Assembly: GCF_018861005.1 (NCBI RefSeq) | Contig: NZ_JAHKQL010000031.1 | Span: forward strand, 92,657 to 156,656 | DNA from: Polaribacter vadi | GTDB taxonomy: Bacteria > Bacteroidota > Bacteroidia > Flavobacteriales > Flavobacteriaceae | Direction of reading: 5' to 3' | DNA: 64,000 nucleotides | Shown here: positions 45,810 through 53,698 of the stretch, piece after piece | Position numbering within the stretch: position 1 is the stretch's first letter | Layout of the letters: every line of letters starts with the position of its first letter | The notes under the pieces: generated by a model | The model's database searches: none | Told to the model about the DNA's origin: nothing | The model's input: only the letters and a program-made list of their open reading frames with translations | Made by a program: the position numbers and the translations under genes

Positions 45810-46556
45810 ATGAAAAAGTTCACATCATTTGTGGTAGATGATATTCCTGAAGCTTTAGATATGTTATCTAATGATATAGAAAGGAATCATCCAGAAATAG
45901 AAATCATAGGCACAGCTTCTAGTGTTGTTGAGGCTTCTAAACAGTTACAATCACTAGAGCCAGATTTACTTTTTCTAGACATTATGTTAGGAGATGGTAC
46001 TGGTTTTGATATTTTAGAAATTGTACCTAACTTAAATACTAAGGTAATATTTGTTACTGCAAGCGATGAATATGCCATTAAAGCTTTTAAGTTTGCTGCT
46101 ATCGATTATATTCTTAAACCCTACTCTATTAATGAATTAACAAATGCAATCACTAAAGCTAAAGAACAAATAAAACCTAAAAAAGAGCAATTAAGCGTTT
46201 TAAAACAGTTAGTTACACAACCTACTGAAAAACCAAAAAGACTTTCACTACACACTTCAGAAAAGATTATTATTGTTGATATTGAAAATATAGTAAGATG
46301 TAAGTCTGATAATAACTACACAACCTTCTACTTACAAGATAATACCAAAATACTTGTATCTAAAACCTTAAAGTATTACTCAGACATCTTAAAAGAGGTA
46401 AATTTCTTACGAGTTCATCAGAGTCATTTAGTAAATAAGAGTTTTATTAAGGAATTTATTAAGTCTGATGGAGGTTATTTAATATTAAATGATTCTTCTA
46501 ACATCCCAGTATCAGTAAGGAAAAAGAGCGAAATTATTGCTGCTTTGAAAAAATAA
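45810..46556 (+). CDS. LytTR-family response regulator
   Basis: A 248-residue regulator: receiver domain (1-120) with the phospho-acceptor Asp57 in LLFLDIMLGDG, Thr83/Lys103 switch residues (FVTAS, ILKPYS), then a LytTR DNA-binding domain (about 145-248) with SLHTSEKIIIVDIENIVRCKSDNNYT and FLRVHQSHLVNKSFI. It is the cognate partner of the kinase just upstream. Targets are unknown, but the adjacent lipoprotein gene or the downstream HTH genes are candidates. Confidence 0.93.
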   Translation: MKKFTSFVVDDIPEALDMLSNDIERNHPEIEIIGTASSVVEASKQLQSLEPDLLFLDIMLGDGTGFDILEIVPNLNTKVIFVTASDEYAIKAFKFAAIDYILKPYSINELTNAITKAKEQIKPKKEQLSVLKQLVTQPTEKPKRLSLHTSEKIIIVDIENIVRCKSDNNYTTFYLQDNTKILVSKTLKYYSDILKEVNFLRVHQSHLVNKSFIKEFIKSDGGYLILNDSSNIPVSVRKKSEIIAALKK

Positions 46557-46580
46557 ATAAAACTTTTTTTAAAATAATCA

Positions 46581-46614
46581 TTGTTTGTAGTGAATATTTA
46601 CTACATTTGTGGTG
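46581..46614 (+). promoter_or_regulatory. Promoter and imperfect operator of the first HTH gene
   Basis: TTG (46581-46583), 18 bases, then TACATTTG (46602-46609), an exact -33/-7 pair. The -7 box lies in an imperfect palindrome TACTACA-TT-TGTGGTG (46599-46614). A second palindrome-like stretch GTAGTGAATATTTACTAC lies between the two boxes. The leader to ATG is about 14 bases, which is why the more upstream GTG at 46609 is rejected as start. Confidence 0.7.
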
Positions 46615-46629
46615 TTAGTCCCTCACGCT

Positions 46630-46995
46630 ATGAAAATTGAAGATAAAAAACGTTCTGATAGAGTAATTTCAGTATTTAATGATTCTGGATTAAACCAAAG
46701 GCAATTTGCTGAACTCATAGGAGTTTCGCAACAATTGGTAAGTGCAGTAATCAATTATACAAAGAAGCCTAATGAGGCTATTTTACTCGCTATTATTGAT
46801 AAAATAAATGATATAGATCCAATGTGGTTATTAACTGGCACTGGAGGTAATAAAAAAAGCTATGCTCCTCCTGAAGCTGAATCCCCTATTGAGCTTCACA
46901 TTAAAGCTATAGTTAGAAAAGAGTTTGAAGACCTTTCTAAAGATATCATTCAAAAACTATCAAATATTGAAGATTCTGTAAAGAATTCTAATTAA
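46630..46995 (+). CDS. HTH (CI/Cro-like) transcriptional regulator, copy 1
   Basis: A 121-residue DNA-binding protein. The helix-turn-helix is in the first half: GLNQRQFAELIGVSQQLVSAVINYTKKPNEAILLAI, followed by DIDPMWLLTG typical of phage-repressor-like XRE proteins. The C-terminal half SPIELHIKAIVRKEFEDLSKDIIQKLSNIEDSVKNSN is helical and probably dimerises. It is about three quarters identical, gap-free, to the next gene. The operator over its own -7 box suggests autorepression. It lies 73 bases after the LytTR gene but has its own promoter. Confidence 0.88.
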   Translation: MKIEDKKRSDRVISVFNDSGLNQRQFAELIGVSQQLVSAVINYTKKPNEAILLAIIDKINDIDPMWLLTGTGGNKKSYAPPEAESPIELHIKAIVRKEFEDLSKDIIQKLSNIEDSVKNSN

Positions 46996-47144
46996 CGAGC
47001 CCATCGTAGTTATAAAACTTACAAATCTAATTTATATTGTTCCCTAGGCAGTATTTATAAGATGACATCTTTGATATTTGGTTTTATATTAAGGTAAATC
47101 CCCTTACCCCCAAAAAAAGCTTACTTACTGTAAGCTTTTTTTTG
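46994..47144 (+). ncRNA. Conserved 3' RNA-like block and terminator, copy 1
   Basis: After the stop codon, blocks shared with copy 2 follow in the same order: ACGAGCCCATCGT (46995-47007, a small ACGA/TCGT hairpin), TATTGTTCCCTAGGCAGTATTT (from 47035), GATATTTG, CTTACCCCC and then a 12-bp terminator (47113-47141, loop TTACT). The spacers between blocks have diverged, so the blocks are under selection. This suggests a 3'-UTR-derived small RNA or a regulatory 3' UTR rather than spacer. Confidence 0.45.
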
Positions 47145-47229
47145 TTTTAAATAATATTTGCAAAATACTCGTTATCAATACATTATACATAAGAGTAAAA
47201 TAAATTATTATTTTTTTACCCATTTTACA

Positions 47230-47263
47230 TTGTTTGTGGTAAAAATACACTACATTTGTAGTG
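47230..47263 (+). promoter_or_regulatory. Promoter and perfect operator of the second HTH gene
   Basis: TTG (47230-47232), 18 bases, TACATTTG (47251-47258). The -7 box is embedded in the palindrome CACTACA-TT-TGTAGTG (47248-47263), 7 bp each side. Spacing is identical to copy 1. Confidence 0.75.
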
Positions 47264-47268
47264 TTATT

Positions 47269-47634
47269 ATGAAAGATGAAGATAAACAACGTTCTGATAG
47301 AGTAATAAAGGTTTTTAATGATACTGGATTAAATCAAAGACAGTTTTCGGAACTCATAGGAGTTTCACAACAATTGATAAGTGCAGTAGTTAATTATACA
47401 AAAAAACCTAATGAAACTATTTTGCTTGCAATTATAGATAATATAGAAGGTATAGACCCATTATGGTTATTTAAAGGTAATGCAAAATATAAAAATAATT
47501 ATGTACCCCTAAAAGTTCAATCCCCTATTGAGCAACATATAAAAAACATAGTTATGAAACAGTTTCAAGAATTATCTAAAGACATTGTTCAAAAACTATC
47601 AAATATTGAAGATTCTGTTAAGAATTCTAATTAA
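47269..47634 (+). CDS. HTH (CI/Cro-like) transcriptional regulator, copy 2
   Basis: A paralogue of the preceding gene with exactly the same length (121 residues) and no gaps; the helix-turn-helix reads GLNQRQFSELIGVSQQLISAVVNYTKKPNE, and the last 20 residues are nearly unchanged. The most divergent stretch is residues 68-90, the linker between the DNA-binding and helical parts. The ATG directly after the operator-bearing promoter is the start; a 37-codon upstream extension would translate the promoter. The repeat period of about 649 bases covers promoter, gene, 3' block and terminator, so the whole unit was duplicated. Confidence 0.87.
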   Translation: MKDEDKQRSDRVIKVFNDTGLNQRQFSELIGVSQQLISAVVNYTKKPNETILLAIIDNIEGIDPLWLFKGNAKYKNNYVPLKVQSPIEQHIKNIVMKQFQELSKDIVQKLSNIEDSVKNSN

Positions 47635-47790
47635 CGAGCCCATCGTATTATTTAGAGTTTAACAAAAAACATATTGTTCCCTAGCAGTATTTTTAAAGTT
47701 AAACCTTCGATATTTGATTAAATGAAAAAGAATCAATTAAATCCACTTTACCCCTAAAAAAAGCCTATCTGTTAAGATAGGCTTTTTAAT
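47633..47790 (+). ncRNA. Conserved 3' RNA-like block and terminator, copy 2
   Basis: Same block order as copy 1: ACGAGCCCATCGT (47634-47646), TATTGTTCCCTAGCAGTATTT (from 47672), GATATTTG, CTTTACCCC and an AAGCCTATCT/AGATAGGCTT terminator (47756-47787, loop GTTA). The terminator stem sequence differs completely from copy 1 while the structure is kept. Confidence 0.45.
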
Positions 47791-47802
47791 TTAATACTTC
47801 TG

Positions 47803-47877
47803 GGTGGAAGACCGGATTCGAACCGGCGACTTTCGGTACCACAAACCGACGCTCTAACCAACTGAGCTACAACCACC
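47803..47877 (-). tRNA. tRNA-His (anticodon GTG)
   Basis: Read on the minus strand: D arm GCTC/GAGC, anticodon stem TCGGT/ACCGA around the loop TTGTGGT, giving anticodon GTG, and T arm GCCGG-TTCGAAT-CCGGT. The extra G at -1 and C at position 73 are the histidine identity pair. CCA is not encoded. The acceptor arm GTGGTTG/CTTCCAC has two adjacent T-T mismatches at 5-68 and 6-67. It lies 16 bases from the terminator of the HTH unit on the opposite strand. Confidence 0.95.
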
Positions 47878-47931
47878 ATGTAACTTGCGGGTGCAAATAT
47901 AATTAATTTTTGAATTCTGAAAAGAAAAAAA

Positions 47932-48648
47932 TTAAATTAATTTACTTAAATTTCCTACAGCCACGTAACGTTCTGATGTATAACCTTCTGCAAAATCAAC
48001 ACCAATTATTCTTCCAAGATCTTTTGCTCTGTAGTTTATACTTTCTGTAAAATTCTTACTTGTTATAGGTGTTTCTGGCTCATTACTTGTTGGATCAAAG
48101 AACTGAGAAGTATACGCTAAAACTGCTTTTTCTTTGATTTCCATGAAACCTGATACATCAATTACAAAATCTGGATCAATATTTTTCCATTGTATATAAT
48201 GATATACCTGTTTAGGTCTCCATTTTTCTTGAAGCTTTCCTTCTACTTCTGTTTCAATTTTTATTAATCCACTTAAAAAACAAGCATCAGAAACTAATTG
48301 ACTTCCTTTAGAGTGATCTATATGCCTATCATCAATTGCATTACATAACACAATTTCTGGTTGATATTTGCGAATCATTTTTATAATCTCTAATTGATGT
48401 TTCTTATCATTTATAAAGAAACCATCAGCAAAACCTAAATTTTCTCTAACAGTTACCCCTAAAATTTCAGCTGCTTTTTTTGCTTCTAAACCTCTTAATT
48501 CTGCAGAACCTCTTGTACCTAGTTCACCTCTTGTTAAGTCTACAATTCCTACTTTTTTACCCAAAAAAATTTCTTTGGCAATTGTAGCACCACTTCCTAA
48601 CTCTACATCATCAGGATGAGCACCAAAGGCTAAAATATCTAATTTCAT
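47932..48648 (-). CDS. bshB1: Bacillithiol biosynthesis deacetylase BshB1
   Basis: Zinc-dependent LmbE-type deacetylase that removes the acetyl group from GlcNAc-malate in bacillithiol synthesis. Metal and catalytic residues are clear: GAHPDDVE (His11, Asp13, Asp14), then DDRHIDH with His109 and His112. The length of 238 residues fits. I start at MKLDILAFG; thirteen more codons upstream are unlike the family. The bacillithiol theme is shared with ytxJ elsewhere in the window. It is transcribed toward tRNA-His. Confidence 0.94.
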   Translation of the reverse strand: MKLDILAFGAHPDDVELGSGATIAKEIFLGKKVGIVDLTRGELGTRGSAELRGLEAKKAAEILGVTVRENLGFADGFFINDKKHQLEIIKMIRKYQPEIVLCNAIDDRHIDHSKGSQLVSDACFLSGLIKIETEVEGKLQEKWRPKQVYHYIQWKNIDPDFVIDVSGFMEIKEKAVLAYTSQFFDPTSNEPETPITSKNFTESINYRAKDLGRIIGVDFAEGYTSERYVAVGNLSKLI

Positions 48649-48848
48649 TACTAATTGTTTTAAAAATGACAAATGTACATCAAACAAAAAATATTTTTCT
48701 ATTATAATTTATCACTATTAAACAAAAATAATCTTTTTAAAGCGTTTTATTTGGTTTACTAAATTTCTATTACGTTTTCTCTTTTTAAAATCTTAAAAAT
48801 CGAGTGTCTTTTTTATTGATTTCATAAAAATTAAATGATTTTTGATTG

Positions 48849-48864
48849 TATGATAACTGTCATA
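48849..48864. promoter_or_regulatory. Small inverted repeat upstream of the SLC13 permease gene
   Basis: TATGA-TAACTG-TCATA, 5-bp arms, about 55 bases before the permease start in an otherwise featureless divergent gap. Possible operator of a Crp/Fnr-size dimer; weak support. Confidence 0.3.
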
Positions 48865-48917
48865 AAAACGGATGTATATTGATGGTAATTTTACAATATC
48901 AAAATAAAAAATAAATT

Positions 48918-50756
48918 ATGACTTTAATGCTGATTATTCTTGTTATTACCATTGGTTTATTTGTTTGGGGTAAATACTCTCCAGATGTAGTAGCCTTAGT
49001 TTCTATGCTAAGTTTGTTTTTGTGTGGAATCTTAAATTTAAGTGAAACTCTTAGCGGTTTTAGCAATCCTACTGTAATTATGATTGCTGCTCTTTTTATT
49101 ATTGGAGAAGGTTTGTCGCAAACTGGTTGGACTGCTTTAGCTGGTAAAAAACTGATTGAGTTGGCTGGTAAAAGTGTACCTAAATTACTTGTAATTATAA
49201 CTTTAGGTTCTGGTGTGTTATCTGGATTTGTTAGTAATACAGGTACAGTTGCTACTTTATTACCTGCTACAATTTCTTCTGCTTGGAGCATTGGTACAAT
49301 GCCTTCTAAAATATTAATACCTGTTGCTTTTGGTTCTAATACAGGTGGTTTATTAACTTTAACAGGTACACCTCCAAATATTATTGCTAATAATGCTTTA
49401 ATAGAAGCTGGTTTTGAAGGTTTTTCTTTCTTTGAATTTGCTCTAATTGGTTTACCGTTATTAATTATTGCACTAATTTATTTTAGATACTTTGGTTTTA
49501 AATTATTACCAACTAATAAAACAAATAATAAACCTATTAATATAGATTCAACTTTACACGAATGGATTGAAGCTTATCAAATTGATAACGATTATTACAG
49601 ATTAAGAATCCGTTCAATATCAACTTTAATAGACACTAAATTAAGTGATTGGGATTTAGAAAATAAATACCATATTAATGTAATTCGTTTAAAAAGAAGA
49701 CATCCAAATAGATTAAAAGGTACGCAACCTTATATAGAGTTTCCTGAAAATGAAACTGAGTTAAGATACCATGACATTATTACTGTTAAAGGTAATACTG
49801 AAGATATTAATAAGTTAATGATTGAATTTAATTTAGGATTATTAACCAAAGAATCTGCTAAAAGCGAATTACGTAACAACTTAATTAGTCAAGAAGTTGG
49901 TATGGCAGAAGTTTTAGTTTCTCCAAAATCTTTTTTAGTGGGTAGAAAAATGAAATTAAAAGAATATTTTAAAAGATATGACATTCAATTACTAGCAACA
50001 TCTAGAAATAGAGAACCTTATTTAGAAGAAGAAATGAGAGTAAATTCTGGAGATAGTTTTATTATTAGAGGTCCTTGGGAAAATATTGAACAATTAAAAG
50101 ATCAACACAAAAATATTGTAGTTGTTGGTAGCCCAGAAGAAATGTTAAAAGATGTAGATGAACTTACACCAAAATCTTTTATTGCTTTAGGTGCTTTAAT
50201 TTTAATGATTGTACTTTTAGTAATAAAAGCTGTACCTGGTTCTATTGCAGCATTAATCTCTGCTGGTATTGTTTTATTTTCTGGTTGTGTACCATTTACA
50301 AAAGCCTACAAAAGTATCAGTTTTACAAGTGTAGTTATGATTGCTGCAATGATACCTATGGGTGTTGCCATTCAAAAAACAGGAACTGCAGAAATGATTT
50401 CTAATTCTTTAATTAGCTTTTTAGGAGAAGGTAACCCTACTCTATTATTAGGTGGAATTTTCTTATTAACTACAACATTTAGTCAGTTTATAAATAATTC
50501 TGCAACAGCAGTTTTAATGACGCCAATTGTAATTTTAGCTGCAGGAACTTTAAATATTTCTCCAGAACCATTATTAATTACAGTTGCAATTAGTGCATCT
50601 ACAGCGTTTTTAACTCCTATAGGTACAACCACAAATGCAATGGTTATGAGTTCTGGTGATTATAAATTTATGGATTATTTAAAAGTAGGCTTTCCTCTTT
50701 TAATATTATTTATAATTACAACCTTATTATTAGTGCCAATTATCTGGCCATTTTAA
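48918..50756 (+). CDS. SLC13/DASS family permease with RCK_C domains
   Basis: Inner-membrane transporter of 612 residues. Two sets of hydrophobic helices (about 1-195 and 425-612) flank a cytosolic insert with two TrkA-C (RCK_C) modules, recognisable from FPENETELRYHDIITVKGN and EEEMRVNSGDSFIIRGPWENIEQL. The family signatures SNTGTVATLLPAT and LTGTPPNIIANN, with the inverted-repeat counterpart NNSATAVLMTPI and PIGTTTNAMVM, are present. Such RCK-containing members are often annotated as sulfate or citrate permeases. The real substrate is unknown. It is divergent from bshB1. Confidence 0.9.
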   Translation: MTLMLIILVITIGLFVWGKYSPDVVALVSMLSLFLCGILNLSETLSGFSNPTVIMIAALFIIGEGLSQTGWTALAGKKLIELAGKSVPKLLVIITLGSGVLSGFVSNTGTVATLLPATISSAWSIGTMPSKILIPVAFGSNTGGLLTLTGTPPNIIANNALIEAGFEGFSFFEFALIGLPLLIIALIYFRYFGFKLLPTNKTNNKPINIDSTLHEWIEAYQIDNDYYRLRIRSISTLIDTKLSDWDLENKYHINVIRLKRRHPNRLKGTQPYIEFPENETELRYHDIITVKGNTEDINKLMIEFNLGLLTKESAKSELRNNLISQEVGMAEVLVSPKSFLVGRKMKLKEYFKRYDIQLLATSRNREPYLEEEMRVNSGDSFIIRGPWENIEQLKDQHKNIVVVGSPEEMLKDVDELTPKSFIALGALILMIVLLVIKAVPGSIAALISAGIVLFSGCVPFTKAYKSISFTSVVMIAAMIPMGVAIQKTGTAEMISNSLISFLGEGNPTLLLGGIFLLTTTFSQFINNSATAVLMTPIVILAAGTLNISPEPLLITVAISASTAFLTPIGTTTNAMVMSSGDYKFMDYLKVGFPLLILFIITTLLLVPIIWPF

Positions 50757-50780
50757 GAGTGTATAATTTGTTAAACTACG

Positions 50781-50812
50781 AAAAGCGAAGATATTTATTT
50801 CTTCGCTTTTTT
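50781..50812. terminator. Terminator overlapping the end of the PLP-enzyme gene
   Basis: AAAAGCGAAGA (50781-50791) and TCTTCGCTTTT (50800-50810) form an 11-bp stem with T tract on the plus strand. The right arm is made of the last codons (Lys-Lys-Ala-Lys-Lys) of the convergent gene, so coding and terminator functions share the same bases. Confidence 0.8.
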
Positions 50813-51952
50813 TATGGCTTGTTCTATATCAGCAATTAAATCTTCTGTTTCTTCAATACCTACAGAAAAACGAATTAATCCGTCTTTTATCCCTCTTTCT
50901 AAACGTTGTTCTTCTGTTAATAAAGCGTGTGTAGTTTGAGCCGGACTTACTGTTGTACTCTCTAAACCTGCCAAACTCATTGAGGATTTTATTAACTGTA
51001 AATTTCGTTGAAACTCCATTGGATCTATATTTGCTGATAACTCAAAAGACAACATTGCCCCAAAGTCTTTCATTTGTTTTTCCGCAATTTCAAAACCAGG
51101 ATTACTTTTTAAACCAGGATAATAAACAGCATCTATATTAGAATTAGCTTCTAAATAATCTGCCATAATTTTAGCATTTTCGGTTTGTGTTTTTACTCTT
51201 AAGTTTAATGTTTTTAAACTTCTTTCTAACAACCAAACTGTTTGCTCGCTTAAATTTCCTCCTAAATTAATGGCGGTTTTCCAGATTTGCTCAATATGTT
51301 TTTTAGACGCTGCAATAGCTCCTGCAGAAATATCTGAATGCCCTCCCATATATTTTGTTGCAGAATGTATAATAATGTCAATTCCGAAATTATAAGGATT
51401 TTGATTAATAGGCGAAGCAAACGTATTATCAATCATTGTTAAGATATTATTTTCTTTAGCAACATCAGCAATGGCTTGCATATCAGTGATTCCTAATAAC
51501 GGATTTGATGGAGTTTCGATATATAAAATTTTGGTATTTTCTTTTACTAAAGTGATAAAATCTTCAACTTTATCAGATTCAGTAAAAGAATATTCAATTC
51601 CGTATTTATCAAATTCTGATACAATAAAATTATAAGTTCCTCCATAAATAACTTGCTGAATTACAACATGATCTCCTCTTTTTAAAAAAGCCAACATTGC
51701 AGATGAAATTGCTGCCATACCCGAACTAAAAATCAATGCGTCTTCTGTATTTTCTAAAGCCGCAATTTTTTTACAAAGCATTTCTTGATTTGGAGTATTA
51801 TAATAACGAGGGTAACGTTTTACATCAACATTATCAAAAGCATACGAAGTTGCCATATATATAGGAGACACTGCTCCTTTAAATTGTTCATCTATAACTT
51901 CACCAACATGAACACAAGTTGTATTTATACCTAATTTTTTAGAATTTTTCAT
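50795..51952 (-). CDS. Cys/Met-metabolism PLP enzyme (cystathionine gamma-synthase or gamma-lyase type)
   Basis: Fold-I PLP enzyme of 385 residues acting on sulfur amino acids. PLP lysine is Lys200 in IIHSATKYMGGHSD; the phosphate-binding SSGMAAIS (76-83), the Tyr of the neighbouring subunit in RYYNTPNQ and ETPSNP (catalytic Asp context DNTFASP near 175) are all in place. The family cannot be split into cystathionine gamma-synthase, gamma-lyase, O-acetylhomoserine sulfhydrylase or methionine gamma-lyase from these motifs. It stands alone between convergent and divergent neighbours. Confidence 0.9.
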   Translation of the reverse strand: MKNSKKLGINTTCVHVGEVIDEQFKGAVSPIYMATSYAFDNVDVKRYPRYYNTPNQEMLCKKIAALENTEDALIFSSGMAAISSAMLAFLKRGDHVVIQQVIYGGTYNFIVSEFDKYGIEYSFTESDKVEDFITLVKENTKILYIETPSNPLLGITDMQAIADVAKENNILTMIDNTFASPINQNPYNFGIDIIIHSATKYMGGHSDISAGAIAASKKHIEQIWKTAINLGGNLSEQTVWLLERSLKTLNLRVKTQTENAKIMADYLEANSNIDAVYYPGLKSNPGFEIAEKQMKDFGAMLSFELSANIDPMEFQRNLQLIKSSMSLAGLESTTVSPAQTTHALLTEEQRLERGIKDGLIRFSVGIEETEDLIADIEQAIKKAKK

Positions 51953-52025
51953 ATATAAAATTTGTCATCGCTAATTTATGAAAACCAAATCTAAGTTTTA
52001 TTTATAAAATCAATATCTTCGTTTT

Positions 52026-52721
52026 ATGGTATCAGTTTTAGTTGTTGGAACAGGAAATGTAGGCTTTCATTTATATAATGTATTTTCTAATATTGATAAA
52101 ATTCAGGTTTCTCAAATCAGTTCTAGAAAGTTAGAAAATATTCCGAAAGCAGACATTACTATTATTGCGGTTTCAGATGATGCTATTGCTGAAGTTTCAT
52201 CAAAAATAAATAACACTCTTATAGTTCATACTTCTGGCGCTTGTAGTATCCAAGAATTGAAAAACAGCACCCAAAAAGGTGTTTTTTATATGCTACAAAC
52301 TTTTTCTAAAAACAAAAAAGTCGATTTTTCTGAAGTTCCATTTTGCTTAGAAGCAGAAAATGAGCAAGATTATAAATTACTAGAAAATTTAGCAAATTTA
52401 ATAAGTGATAAAACCTACTCTATTAATTCTGAACAACGAAAAATATTACATGTTACTGCTGTTTTTGTAAATAACTTTACCAATCACTTATTTAAAATTG
52501 GGAACGATATTTGTAATAATTATAATGTGCCTTTCGAAATTTTAATGCCTTTAATACAAGAAACTGCGACAAAAATTAAAGTATTGTCACCAGAAAAAGC
52601 ACAAACTGGCCCAGCAGTAAGAAAAGATCAAAAAACAATAAAAAATCATTTAGCTTTGCTAAATAAAGATCAACAAAAAATATATACAATCTTAACAGAA
52701 TCAATCCAAAATGGAAATTAG
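52026..52721 (+). CDS. Rossmann-like and DUF2520 domain protein
   Basis: A 231-residue protein with an N-terminal NADP-binding Rossmann fold (VVGTGNVGFHL at 6-16; IIAVSDDAIAEV near 57; HTSGACS near 77) and the all-helical DUF2520 domain (about 120-230, AVFVNNFTNHLFKIG, GPAVRKDQKTIKNHL). It resembles pyrroline-5-carboxylate reductase and 6-phosphogluconate-type dehydrogenases in layout. The substrate is unknown. It overlaps the KdsC-like gene by 11 bases, a pairing I remember as conserved in Flavobacteriaceae. Confidence 0.87.
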   Translation: MVSVLVVGTGNVGFHLYNVFSNIDKIQVSQISSRKLENIPKADITIIAVSDDAIAEVSSKINNTLIVHTSGACSIQELKNSTQKGVFYMLQTFSKNKKVDFSEVPFCLEAENEQDYKLLENLANLISDKTYSINSEQRKILHVTAVFVNNFTNHLFKIGNDICNNYNVPFEILMPLIQETATKIKVLSPEKAQTGPAVRKDQKTIKNHLALLNKDQQKIYTILTESIQNGN

Positions 52722-53238
52722 TTACAAACAATTATTACCAAAAATCACTACTTTAATTTTTGATGTAGATGGTGTACTCACAAACGGAATGGTAACCATA
52801 ATGCCTGATGGAGAATTGGTTAGACATATGAATATTAAAGATGGTTATGCCTTAAAAACGGCTGTAGATAAAGGCTTTAACGTTTGTATTATTTCTGGCG
52901 GAAAAAACGAAGGCGTAAGAACTCGTTTAGCAAATTTAGGAATTAAAGATATTTATTTGGGTGCTCATAACAAAATACAACAATATAATGAGTTGGTTGA
53001 AAAATATAATTTACAGCCAGAAAATGTTTTATATATGGGGGATGATGTTCCTGATTATCCTGTTATGAAATTAGTTGGTTTACCTTGTGCACCTAATGAT
53101 GCAGCCCAAGAAATACAAGGAGTTGCTAAATATATTTCTGATAAAAAAGGTGGTGAAGGTTGTGTTAGAGATATTATTGAACAGATTTTAAGAGTTCAAG
53201 GTAAATGGGATAATAATTTTGATGCTAAGTATGATTAA
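52711..53238 (+). CDS. KdsC-type HAD phosphatase
   Basis: HAD-superfamily hydrolase of 175 residues without a cap domain, like 3-deoxy-D-manno-octulosonate 8-phosphate phosphatase. Motif I is IFDVDGVLT (nucleophile Asp18, acid Asp20), motif II is CIISGGKN, and motif IV is MGDDVPDYPVM. The end GGEGCVRDIIEQILR is typical of KdsC. Kdo-8-phosphate is the likely substrate, supplying lipopolysaccharide core, but no kds gene is nearby. It overlaps the DUF2520 gene and shares its message. Confidence 0.87.
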   Translation: MEISYKQLLPKITTLIFDVDGVLTNGMVTIMPDGELVRHMNIKDGYALKTAVDKGFNVCIISGGKNEGVRTRLANLGIKDIYLGAHNKIQQYNELVEKYNLQPENVLYMGDDVPDYPVMKLVGLPCAPNDAAQEIQGVAKYISDKKGGEGCVRDIIEQILRVQGKWDNNFDAKYD

Positions 53239-53239
53239 A

Positions 53240-53662
53240 ATGAAAAAAGGATTATTTTTTATCTTAGTCTTTTTTATAACAATTACAATGAATGCACAAG
53301 AAGTTCTTGGTACATGGAATTCTAGAGATGAAAAAACAGGAGAAATAGATTCTGTAGTTGAAATCTATGAAAAAAATGGAGAATTGTTTGCTAAAATAAT
53401 AGATATAACAGATCCTGAATTAAAAAACGGACTTTGTACAGAATGTAAAGGAAGTTTAAAAGACAAACCTGCTTTAGGAATGCACATCTTATATAAATTA
53501 ACCAAAAAAGGCAATAAATGGGTTGGTGGTTATGGATTAGATCCTAGAACTGGAAATTATTTTAATGTTTATATTAAGTTCATAAATTCAAAAAAGCTAA
53601 AAGTAAGAGGTTATGCAGGTATTCCTATTTTTGGTAAAACTGTTTATTGGGATAGAAACTAA
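53240..53662 (+). CDS. DUF2147 exported protein, copy 1
   Basis: A signal peptide (MKKGLFFILVFFITITMNAQ) precedes a 120-residue DUF2147 beta-barrel: GTWNSRDEKTGEIDSVVEIYEKNGELFAKI, a CTECKG pair, and RGYAGIPIFGKTVYW. DUF2147 proteins are lipocalin-like; ligand unknown. I use the ATG two bases after the KdsC stop; an earlier in-frame ATG would add three residues. It is part of the DUF2520-KdsC operon by spacing, with a paralogue next. Confidence 0.87.
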   Translation: MKKGLFFILVFFITITMNAQEVLGTWNSRDEKTGEIDSVVEIYEKNGELFAKIIDITDPELKNGLCTECKGSLKDKPALGMHILYKLTKKGNKWVGGYGLDPRTGNYFNVYIKFINSKKLKVRGYAGIPIFGKTVYWDRN

Positions 53663-53698
53663 AATAAAATTAATTAAACACCTAATTACAAATACATT

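Noticed and set aside
47158..47268. Upstream start for the second HTH gene
   Set aside because: It would translate the TTG/TACATTTG promoter and operator; the gap-free alignment with copy 1 fixes the start at 47269.
46994..47877. Phage-type attachment sites near tRNA-His
   Set aside because: The repeated block lies outside the tRNA and does not copy its 3' end, and no integrase is present; tandem duplication explains the repeats.
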